Assembly (NCBI GenBank): GCA_009920585.1
Contig: RFZT01000030.1
Location: 1 to 13,491, forward strand
Source: a bacterium
GTDB taxonomy: Bacteria; Verrucomicrobiota; Verrucomicrobiia; Chthoniobacterales; Terrimicrobiaceae
DNA length: 13,491 bases
Direction of reading: 5' to 3'
Below, in pieces: positions 6,494-13,491 of this stretch. The translations under genes were made by a program, and so were the position numbers. The notes beneath the pieces are model-generated. The model was given only the letters and a program-made list of their open reading frames with translations. It searched no databases and was not told where the DNA came from. Within the stretch, counting starts at the first letter, position 1. Each line of letters opens with the position of its first letter.

Positions 6494-8194
6494 ATGGATT
6501 CAAACGCCATCAATCTCACTCTCATCGATTATTCGATCCTCGCAGTTTACATTCTCGTCGTTATCGGGATCGGTTTTGCGCTTCGGCGAAACATGAAGAC
6601 GGCGGACGACTTTTTTCTGTCCGGCAAATCAATCCCAGTTTGGGTGACCGGTCTGGCATTCCTCTCGGCGAATCTCGGCGCGCAAGAGGTCATCGGAATG
6701 GCGGCCTCGGGTGCGAAGTATGGGATTATGACCTCCCACTTCTATTGGGTGGGGGCGATTCCAGCGATGATCTTCCTGGCGATTTTCATGATGCCTTTTT
6801 ACTACGGTTCGAAGGCGCGTTCGGTGCCCGAGTATTTGAAACTGCGTTTCGATGAAAAAACCCGAGGCCTCAATGCGATTGCCTTTGCTGTGATGACCGT
6901 GGCTTCGTCCGGTGCGTCGCTGCACGCGTTGGCGGCGCTCATGCATTTGTTGCTGAAGTGGGATTACAATGTCTCGCTCATTGCCTCCTCCATCGTGGTT
7001 CTGGCTTATGTGCTGAAGGGTGGACTTTCCTCGGCCATTTATACCGAAGTGCTTCAATTTTTCCTGATCGTTCTGGGCTTTGCGCCGCTCGTGATCATTG
7101 GTCTGAACGATCTGGGTGGATGGACGGGCATGATGAGTAAACTGCCTGAGACCTATGCTCACTCTTGGAAATACATGGGCACAACGGCGAACCCGATGGG
7201 CGTCGAGTGGTTCGGAATGGTTTTCGGCCTCGGGTTTGTGCTATCCTTCGGTTACTGGTGTACAGACTTCTTAGTCGTGCAGCGCGCGATGGCGGCAAAA
7301 AACATGGGCGATGCCCGACGTACCCCGATAATTGGTGCTATTCCCAAAATGGCTTTCCCAATCATCGTCATCGTTCCCGGCATGATTGCTTTGGCGCTGA
7401 TGTCCAAGACCGGATCGACTTACCATATCCCAAATGGCATCACTGGTGAGACGGACTTCAATCTAGTCATTCCTTCGCTGATCGCCCACTACCTTCCGAC
7501 CGGTATGCTAGGACTCGCTCTCACGGCGCTGATGGCTTCATTCATGTCCGGCATGGCTGGTAACGTGACGGCCTTCAATACTGTCTGGACCTACGACATC
7601 TATCAGTCCTACATCGCAAAAGGTAAATCGGATTCCCATTACATGTGGATGGGCAAGTTTGCGACTGTGGCTGGAATCTTGATTTCAATCGGATTTGCTT
7701 ATGTGGCCAAAAATGTGAACAACATTATGGACTTCCTTCAGTTGGTCTTCGGCTTCGTGAATGCGCCTGTTTTTGCCACCTTCTTGCTTGGAATGTTCTG
7801 GAAACGGACAACCGGACATGGTGCTTTCTTTGGTCTTCTGGGCGGCACACTCGCAGCCGTGGTCTTCCATGGCCTTAGTTCGCCCTCGATTCTTGCCGCT
7901 GGTGAGACGATTCCTTGGATTAAAGGAGCTTGGATCGGAGCTCATTTCTCATTCACCTCCAGCATGGCTCAGAATTTCTGGTTGGCCATCGTCGCTTGGA
8001 GCGTTTGTTTTGTGTTAACCATTCTTGTTTCGTTTGCGACGGCTCGTACGAAATCCGACGAAGAACTCAAGGGCTTGGTTTATTCACTGACTCCAAAAAT
8101 CAGGGAAGAAAACGAGCCGATTTGGATGCGTCCCGCCATTGTCGGTGGCTTGGTGCTCATGGTCGCCCTGATTCTCAATATCATCTTCTGGTAA
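6494..8194 (+). CDS. Sodium:solute symporter (SSS family)
   Basis: This 566-aa multi-pass membrane protein has the size and hydrophobic pattern of SSS/SGLT transporters (LeuT fold, about 13-14 helices), which couple inward Na+ flow to uptake of sugars, amino acids or organic acids. Family landmarks are DDFFLSGKSIPVWVTGLAFL (37-56), ANLGAQEVIGMAASGAKYG in helix 1, SVPEYLKLRF, LKGGLSSAIYTEVLQFFLIV (about 174-193), DFLVVQRAMAAKN, and ASFMSGMAGNVTAFNTVWTY followed by DIY near residues 348-370. In that last segment many characterised members carry paired serines lining the second Na+ site; here the motif reads SGMAGN. The substrate cannot be read from sequence and no catabolic gene is adjacent. 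ATG 6494 is the natural start, with the first helix following at about residue 11, although no ribosome binding site is evident. The next gene starts 21 bases after the stop, probably in the same transcript. Confidence 0.92.
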   Translation: MDSNAINLTLIDYSILAVYILVVIGIGFALRRNMKTADDFFLSGKSIPVWVTGLAFLSANLGAQEVIGMAASGAKYGIMTSHFYWVGAIPAMIFLAIFMMPFYYGSKARSVPEYLKLRFDEKTRGLNAIAFAVMTVASSGASLHALAALMHLLLKWDYNVSLIASSIVVLAYVLKGGLSSAIYTEVLQFFLIVLGFAPLVIIGLNDLGGWTGMMSKLPETYAHSWKYMGTTANPMGVEWFGMVFGLGFVLSFGYWCTDFLVVQRAMAAKNMGDARRTPIIGAIPKMAFPIIVIVPGMIALALMSKTGSTYHIPNGITGETDFNLVIPSLIAHYLPTGMLGLALTALMASFMSGMAGNVTAFNTVWTYDIYQSYIAKGKSDSHYMWMGKFATVAGILISIGFAYVAKNVNNIMDFLQLVFGFVNAPVFATFLLGMFWKRTTGHGAFFGLLGGTLAAVVFHGLSSPSILAAGETIPWIKGAWIGAHFSFTSSMAQNFWLAIVAWSVCFVLTILVSFATARTKSDEELKGLVYSLTPKIREENEPIWMRPAIVGGLVLMVALILNIIFW

Positions 8195-8215
8195 AAACAC
8201 TCAATATCCTACCTT

Positions 8216-8419
8216 ATGAACTTCGACCTTCGCCTTCCCATCGGTATCCTCTTTACGGTTTATGGCGCCATCCTTGCTGTTTATGGTGCGCTCACTTTAG
8301 GAAGTGACATTTACAAGAAGTCCCTTGGCACGAACATCAATCTCATTTGGGGCTGTGTGCTCTTGGTTTTCGGTCTGCTGATGTGGATTTTTGCGATCTT
8401 GGGCAGACGCAACAAATAA
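8216..8419 (+). CDS. Small two-helix membrane protein, possible symporter accessory subunit
   Basis: The 67-aa product starts MNFDLRLPIGILFTVYGAIL and has two hydrophobic helices at about 8-28 and 41-62. They are separated by a polar loop containing KKSLGTNINLIWG, and the protein ends in the basic tail GRRNK. The short N-terminus and basic C-terminal tail suggest a hairpin with both ends on the cytoplasmic side. The start is an ATG 21 bases after the symporter stop, with no other gene on this strand nearby, so co-transcription is likely. I do not recognise a named family. Tight coupling suggests a helper of the transporter, comparable in layout to transporters that need a small membrane partner, but this is inference. 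Codon use and membrane pattern support a real gene despite its size. Confidence 0.75.
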   Translation: MNFDLRLPIGILFTVYGAILAVYGALTLGSDIYKKSLGTNINLIWGCVLLVFGLLMWIFAILGRRNK

Positions 8420-8474
8420 AAAACGCGACCTCAGCGTGGATAATGTGGGGGATTAGCAAAGCGCCCACCGTTCT

Positions 8475-8491
8475 CTCTCTCAGTGAGAGAG
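8475..8491. terminator. Hairpin between convergent small-protein and uvrA genes
   Basis: CTCTCTC-AGT-GAGAGAG is a perfect 7-bp stem with a 3-base loop. It lies 19 bases past the uvrA stop and 55 bases past the stop of the small membrane protein. It is symmetrical and could serve both converging transcripts. No T-run follows on either strand, so it is not a canonical intrinsic terminator. Confidence 0.3.
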
Positions 8492-8510
8492 TCGCGAGGT
8501 GTAGGTAGCG

Positions 8511-11500
8511 CTAGGCAGATGCCGGGGATTTTTTCTTTGTCGCCTTCTTGGGCATTGATTCTGGGGAGGATGATAGAAGGGCTTTTAAGAAGGGGGCTGT
8601 TCGGCTCGTTTTCGATTCTGCGACTTCCTCAGGAGTTCCTGCTGCGACGAGGCGTCCACCCTTGGATCCGGCTTCGGGGCCGATATCGAGTACGTGGTCG
8701 GCTTCAGCGATGACGTCGAGGTGATGTTCGATCACGATGACGGTGCCGCCTTCATCGACGAGGCGATGTAAAACACGAACGAGTTGGGCGACGTCGTGGG
8801 CGTGGAGTCCGATGGTCGGTTCCTCGAGAATGTAGAGAGTGGATTTTCCCTTGCGGGTGGTTCGGATTTCCTCGCTGGAGGAGGTTGCCCGTCGTGTGAG
8901 TTGGGTGACGAGCTTGATGCGTTGGGCTTCACCGCCGCTGAGTGTGGGGCTGGGTTGTCCGAGTTTGAGATAGCCAAGGCCAGTCTCTTGGAGGAGGCCA
9001 ATGGAGCGGCGGATCTTCGGGTGAGAGGCAAAAAACTCCATCGCCTGGTCGATCGACATATCCATCACGTCGCCAATGGACTTTCCATTGTAGAGGATTT
9101 CTAGTGTGGAGGCATTGTATCGGCGTCCGAGACAATCCTGACATGGCATGTAGCTGGTCGGGAGGAAGCTCATTTCGAGTTTGATCACCCCTTGACCGAG
9201 ACAGGATTCGCAGCGACCGCCTTCATTGTTGAACGAAAACCGGCTGCTGGTGTAGCCGCGCATACGGGCGGCGGGGAGGGTGGCAAAAAGGGCGCGAATT
9301 TCATCGAAGACCTTCACGTAGGTCGCCGGTGTTGAGCGGGAGGTTTTGCCGATGGGTGATTGATCGACTTCCAGTACGCCGCCCAAGGATTCAAAGCCTT
9401 CCACACTTTTGCAAAGTTCGGAATAAAGTGGCGCCTTCTTGCGAGCGAGGGCATCACGTACCACGGGAACGACAACTCCACGGATCAGTGTGCTTTTTCC
9501 CGAGCCGGAAACACCGGTCACAGCCGTGAGGCGGTGGAGGGGAATGCGAATGTCTTCACCCTGCATGTTGTGAAGTTTCGCGCCTTTGACTTCGAGCCAC
9601 TCCGTGGCTGCCGCTCGACGCATGCCGCGTGAGGGATGTTTTTGGGGCTCGCGAAGGGCTAGGCCAGTCAGAGAGGCCGGGTTGGCCATGATCTCCGTCA
9701 TGGTACCCGAGGCGATGATCTCACCGCCGCGAGTGCCGGCGCCGGGGCCGAGATCAATGATGCGGTCGGCGCGGCGCATGGTTTCCTCGTCATGTTCGAC
9801 CACAACCAGCGAGTTGCCTTTGGATGCGAGGCTTTGCAGCGCATCGAGGAGTTGTTCGTTGTCGCGTGGATGGAGCCCGATCGTCGGTTCGTCGAGAACG
9901 TAAAGAACACCGCGAAGGTTCGAACCAAGTTGGGCTGCGAGGCGAATGCGTTGGGCTTCGCCGCCGCTGAGTGTCTTCGCGCTTCGATCCAAGGAAAGGT
10001 AATCTAGGCCTACTTTTGAAAGGAATTGGAGGCGCTGGCGAATTTCCGAAATGATATCCCGTGCGACTTCTGCCGAGCCGCCGGTGAAGATCAGTTTATC
10101 GCAGAGATCAAGGGCGTCGGTCGCGGGTGATTTGGTGAAATCGGCGATCGAGTTCTTTTGAAGCAGGACGTTTGTTGCCGTTTCGTTGAGACGGGCGCCT
10201 TTGCAGACCGGGCAGGGACGTGGTTCTTCGTCTTCGAGTCCCTCGTGGCGTCGTTCCTCGTCCAACTCCGCTTCGATGGCGCTTTCAAAGTCTTTCACCG
10301 ACCCCAGTCCGCTCCAAACCTCGCCAAATCCACGGCAGTGCGTGCACCAACCATGGGGGGAGTTGAACGAAAATAATCTAGGATCAAGGGGCTCAAATGC
10401 ACGACTGCAAGAAGGGCAGTTCATTTCCGTGCTGAGGACGGAGGAAACTCCCTTCGCGTCTTCTATACGGGCGGTGCCTTTGCCGATTTTGAGGGCTTGG
10501 CGAACGAGGTCGTCGGCTGATTTGGCGTTCGGTTCGTTGAGCTCGCCGACAAGCGCATCTATCGTGTGTTCCTTAAAGCGTTCGAGTTTTTGGAATCCCT
10601 CGACAGCCATGAATTCTCCATCCACCAGAAGCGTCGTGATGCCTTGGCGTGCTGCCGCGCGGGCGACGTCGGTGTGATAGCCTTTGCGGGCTTTCACGAG
10701 ATTCGCAAAGATGCGGACCTTGCCTGAAGCGGCTTTTTCCGAGACCTCAGCGGCAATAGCGGTCGGAGTGCGGCTTTCCACGGGAACGTTGCAATCTGGG
10801 CAATTTTGAACACCCAGTTTGGAAAAGAGGAGGCGTAAGAAATGGTAAATCTCGGTGACTGTCGCCACGGTGGATTTGCCGCCACCTCGGGTGACGCGTT
10901 GTTCGATCGCGACGCTAGGAGGCAAGCCCTCGATCGAGTCCACATCCGGCTTTTCCATTTGATCAATGAACTGTCTGGCGTAGGGCGACATGCTGTCCAA
11001 GAAGCGGCGCTGGCCCTCGGCGAAGAGAATGTCGAAAGCGAGGGTGGACTTGCCCGAGCCACTCAGGCCGGTGACCACCACCATGCCATCACGTGGAATA
11101 TCGATGGAGATATTTTTGAGATTGTGTTCACGGGCACCGCGAACGCGAATATCGCGTGAAAGATCCTTAGACGGGCGCGGGCGGCGGGGCTCCTCGGCGA
11201 TGCGTGCCTGCTGGCCAGCCAGAATGGGGATCAAAAAGCGACCGGTATGCGAGGCGTCGACTTCAGCGACTTTTTCCGGTGTCCCTGCGGCTACGATTAA
11301 GCCACCTTCGGTTCCGCCTTCGGGGCCAATATCAATGACCCAATCGGCGCACTTGATGACTTCCAAATTGTGCTCGATGACGATGACGCTTTTCCCCTCT
11401 TCGACGAGGCGATTGAAGACATTGATGAGCAGGGCGACATCATCAAAGTGAAGTCCCGTTGTGGGCTCGTCGAAAATGAGCATGGATTGTTCATTCGACT

Positions 11501-13491
11501 TGCGGGTGAGGTGGTGGACGAGCTTGAGGCGCTGTGACTCGCCGCCGCTCAGCGCGTTGACGGGTTGCCCTAGGCGGAGGTAGTCCAGACCGACTTCGGA
11601 TAAGAGTGCTAGCGGGCCCGTGATTTTTTTATGCGGATCGAGCGGCTTGAAAAAGGTGATCGCTTCGGCGGCGGTCATTTCCAGAACGTCGTGGATCGAT
11701 TTGTCCTGTACTTTGATTTTCAGAACGGGAGCACGGAAGCGGGTTCCATCGCACTCCGAGCAACGGAGGTAGAGGTCGCTGAGAAATTGCATTTCGACCT
11801 TCTCGAATCCCAATCCACCGCAGCGGTCGCAGCGTCCTTTGCCGGCGTTGAAGGAAAATGTGGACGCGGTGAACTCGGCGTCGACGGCCTCCTTGGTATC
11901 AGCAAACAGTTCACGAATGTGATCGTAAACGCCGAGGTAAACGGCTGGGGTCGAGCGCGGACTCTTGGCAAGTGGCGACTGATCGACCATGACGACTTCG
12001 TCGATTTCTTCGTCGCCGGTGATCGATTTCACAAATCCGGCCGCCTCATCCTCACTGGGATCTTCGCCTTGGAGGTGCCTGTGAAGCACATCGCGAACGA
12101 GTGAAGTTTTTCCGGATCCAGATACACCCGTCACTGCACAAAAAACGCCCAATGGGAATTTGACGTTGAGATTTTTGATGTTGTGGTGGGTGACTCCACG
12201 CAATTCGATAAAATTTTCAGCCTTCCGTCGGCGCTTGGGAATACGAATCGATTTACGACCTTCGAGGTAATCCGCCGTAAGGGAATCGGTGCTAGGAAAG
12301 GCTGCCGCTGGGCCGGAGTAAAGGAGTTCGCCGCCGAGTGCGCCGCGGCCAGGGCCGATATCCACAAGGTAATCGGCGCAACGAATGACGGCTTCTTCAT
12401 GCTCGACAACAAGAAGGGTGTTCCCCTTGTCGCGCAGGCCTTCGAGGACTTCGATGAGTCGTCCGGTATCGCGAGGATGGAGGCCCACACTGGGTTCATC
12501 CAAAACAAAAAGCGTGTTAACGAGAGAGGCCCCCAGACAGGTCGTGAGGTTCACCCTTTGGATTTCTCCACCGGAAAGGGAACGAGTCGGGCGATCGAGG
12601 GTGAGGTAGCCGAGTCCGACCTTACGGAGGTAGTTGACCCTCGCGAGCACTTGGGCATGAACCAACTTCGCGCTGTTGTCAGCGGGAGGAAGTTCAAGGT
12701 TTTCGAGCAATGGCCCGAGTTGGGAAAGGGGCACTGCCGCGAGTTGGGCAATGGTCAATCCCGGAGGATCGATGCGGAAATTCAGGGTTTCTGGCTGGAA
12801 GCGACCGCCATGGCAACTCTCGCAGGGTTGGTAACTCCGGTAGCGGCTCAGGAGCACCCGAATGTGCATTTTGTAGGATTTGCTCTCCAGCCAAGCAAAA
12901 TACCCTTTCACGCCATACCATTGTCCAGAATCCCAGGCTTCCTTGGGATCGAGCCCTTCGTCGCCATCGATGATCCATTGCTGGGCTGCCTTAGAAAGCT
13001 TTTCAAATGGCTTATTGATGTCCATCCCCCGCTTGCGGGCGTGACGAAGTAAGTCGTCTTGGCATTCTGCAGACTGGCCAGATTGGAAGGGGCGGACGAC
13101 GCCATCTAAAATGGATAGCGACTTGTCGGGCATGACTCTCTGGAAGTCGATGCCAATGATACGGCCGAAGCCTTTGCAGGCCGGGCAGGCGCCGAGGGCG
13201 CTATTGAAACTAAATAAACCAGGTGAGGGGGGGCGAATATCTTCATCGCAGTGGGCGCAATGCCATCCCGAAGAAAAGGGATGCAATTTGCCGCTATCGG
13301 GATCGATGATGTTGAGTTTGTCTGTGCCTAGTCGTAGGGCAAACTCAATGGCCTCGGAAAGTCTGGCTGCTTCCGAGGAAGAGATATCCAAGCGATCTTG
13401 GATCACTTGCAGGGTCGATGGGAGGCGCTTGACTGTGGGCGGTTCGTCTGTGCGGTGGATTTTTCCGCTCAGATAAACGCGCAGATAGCCT
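8511..13491 (-). CDS. uvrA: Tandem (double-length) excinuclease ABC subunit UvrA, N-terminus beyond window
   Basis: UvrA is the DNA-damage sensor of UvrABC nucleotide excision repair; it binds lesions as an ATP-driven dimer and loads UvrB. The frame is open to the window edge (about 1659 residues), against about 940 for a usual UvrA. Numbering from the in-frame GTG at 13406, four ABC modules are seen. Module 1 lacks its Walker A (off window) but has the CAHC/CPAC zinc site, LSGGE (276) and LDEPSVGLHPRD (301). Module 2 has GVSGSGKTS (426), zinc cysteines CDRC/CSEC (525-551), LSGGE (618) and FDEPTTGLH (644). Module 3 has GLSGSGKST (779), the UvrB-binding segment MEKPDVDSIEGLPPSVAIEQ (816-835), zinc cysteines CPSC/CTHC (996-1023), LSGGE (1145) and LDEPTIGLH (1170). 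Module 4 has GVSGSGKST (1297), CESC/CQDC (1398-1424), LSGGE (1488) and LEEPTIGLH (1526), where Walker B Asp is Glu. The tail is lysine-rich. Numbers may be off by one. GTG 13406 is internal, not the real start. Confidence 0.95.
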   Translation of the reverse strand, partial: GYLRVYLSGKIHRTDEPPTVKRLPSTLQVIQDRLDISSSEAARLSEAIEFALRLGTDKLNIIDPDSGKLHPFSSGWHCAHCDEDIRPPSPGLFSFNSALGACPACKGFGRIIGIDFQRVMPDKSLSILDGVVRPFQSGQSAECQDDLLRHARKRGMDINKPFEKLSKAAQQWIIDGDEGLDPKEAWDSGQWYGVKGYFAWLESKSYKMHIRVLLSRYRSYQPCESCHGGRFQPETLNFRIDPPGLTIAQLAAVPLSQLGPLLENLELPPADNSAKLVHAQVLARVNYLRKVGLGYLTLDRPTRSLSGGEIQRVNLTTCLGASLVNTLFVLDEPSVGLHPRDTGRLIEVLEGLRDKGNTLLVVEHEEAVIRCADYLVDIGPGRGALGGELLYSGPAAAFPSTDSLTADYLEGRKSIRIPKRRRKAENFIELRGVTHHNIKNLNVKFPLGVFCAVTGVSGSGKTSLVRDVLHRHLQGEDPSEDEAAGFVKSITGDEEIDEVVMVDQSPLAKSPRSTPAVYLGVYDHIRELFADTKEAVDAEFTASTFSFNAGKGRCDRCGGLGFEKVEMQFLSDLYLRCSECDGTRFRAPVLKIKVQDKSIHDVLEMTAAEAITFFKPLDPHKKITGPLALLSEVGLDYLRLGQPVNALSGGESQRLKLVHHLTRKSNEQSMLIFDEPTTGLHFDDVALLINVFNRLVEEGKSVIVIEHNLEVIKCADWVIDIGPEGGTEGGLIVAAGTPEKVAEVDASHTGRFLIPILAGQQARIAEEPRRPRPSKDLSRDIRVRGAREHNLKNISIDIPRDGMVVVTGLSGSGKSTLAFDILFAEGQRRFLDSMSPYARQFIDQMEKPDVDSIEGLPPSVAIEQRVTRGGGKSTVATVTEIYHFLRLLFSKLGVQNCPDCNVPVESRTPTAIAAEVSEKAASGKVRIFANLVKARKGYHTDVARAAARQGITTLLVDGEFMAVEGFQKLERFKEHTIDALVGELNEPNAKSADDLVRQALKIGKGTARIEDAKGVSSVLSTEMNCPSCSRAFEPLDPRLFSFNSPHGWCTHCRGFGEVWSGLGSVKDFESAIEAELDEERRHEGLEDEEPRPCPVCKGARLNETATNVLLQKNSIADFTKSPATDALDLCDKLIFTGGSAEVARDIISEIRQRLQFLSKVGLDYLSLDRSAKTLSGGEAQRIRLAAQLGSNLRGVLYVLDEPTIGLHPRDNEQLLDALQSLASKGNSLVVVEHDEETMRRADRIIDLGPGAGTRGGEIIASGTMTEIMANPASLTGLALREPQKHPSRGMRRAAATEWLEVKGAKLHNMQGEDIRIPLHRLTAVTGVSGSGKSTLIRGVVVPVVRDALARKKAPLYSELCKSVEGFESLGGVLEVDQSPIGKTSRSTPATYVKVFDEIRALFATLPAARMRGYTSSRFSFNNEGGRCESCLGQGVIKLEMSFLPTSYMPCQDCLGRRYNASTLEILYNGKSIGDVMDMSIDQAMEFFASHPKIRRSIGLLQETGLGYLKLGQPSPTLSGGEAQRIKLVTQLTRRATSSSEEIRTTRKGKSTLYILEEPTIGLHAHDVAQLVRVLHRLVDEGGTVIVIEHHLDVIAEADHVLDIGPEAGSKGGRLVAAGTPEEVAESKTSRTAPFLKALLSSSPESMPKKATKKKSPASA

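Noticed and set aside
6629..7162. A 177-codon minus-strand frame inside the symporter gene
   Set aside because: It is rich in Arg, His and Gln as expected of an antisense shadow, and it overlaps well-conserved symporter helices.
8784..11451. Several 90-160 codon plus-strand frames opposite uvrA
   Set aside because: All are shadows of the uvrA reading frame; their sequences lack family motifs or plausible start signals.
12183..13052. A 289-codon open frame on the plus strand
   Set aside because: It is antisense to conserved UvrA motifs throughout, has no recognisable domain, and is of the kind expected opposite a GC-biased coding frame.

Overview
The window holds six genes and no RNA genes, insertion sequences, CRISPR arrays or prophage parts. 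Two genes run off the ends: a histidine kinase on the left and uvrA on the right. Base composition looks balanced to mildly GC-rich. The double-length, four-ATPase-module UvrA is the best taxonomic hint. That architecture is known from Chlamydia and relatives in the Planctomycetes-Verrucomicrobia-Chlamydiae group. Together with the other genes it suggests a free-living member of Verrucomicrobiota or a close relative. This is inference; no 16S or other marker is present.

Left region (1-6249): a MASE1-type membrane histidine kinase of the LytS/YehU class is transcribed leftwards from 1445. Across an 86-base divergent gap lies a rightward gene for a probable lipoprotein that joins a CsgG/FlgO-like domain to a DUF4384-like domain. 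The gap contains a 7+7 bp inverted repeat just upstream of a good -10 box with a poor -35, an arrangement typical of an activated promoter. Convergent with the lipoprotein gene is a large leftward gene for an exported protein with about eleven kinesin-light-chain-type TPR repeats and a C-terminal CHAT caspase-like protease that keeps both its His and its Cys. A 212-base gap between these two carries a GC-rich palindrome inside a longer inverted repeat, and a terminator hairpin for the CHAT gene. The kinase, lipoprotein and CHAT genes may form one envelope sensing or proteolysis module. That is a hypothesis based on proximity and on the known pairing of DUF4384 with caspase-fold proteins.

Middle region (6494-8419): a sodium:solute symporter (SSS family, 566 aa) is followed after 21 bases by a 67-aa protein with two membrane segments. 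The pair looks like a two-gene operon, and the small protein could be an accessory subunit. A 13-base palindrome lies about 24 bases before the symporter start.

Right region (8511-13491): tandem UvrA, transcribed leftwards, with its start beyond the window. It is the damage-recognition ATPase of nucleotide excision repair. In the fourth ATPase module the Walker B aspartate is replaced by glutamate.
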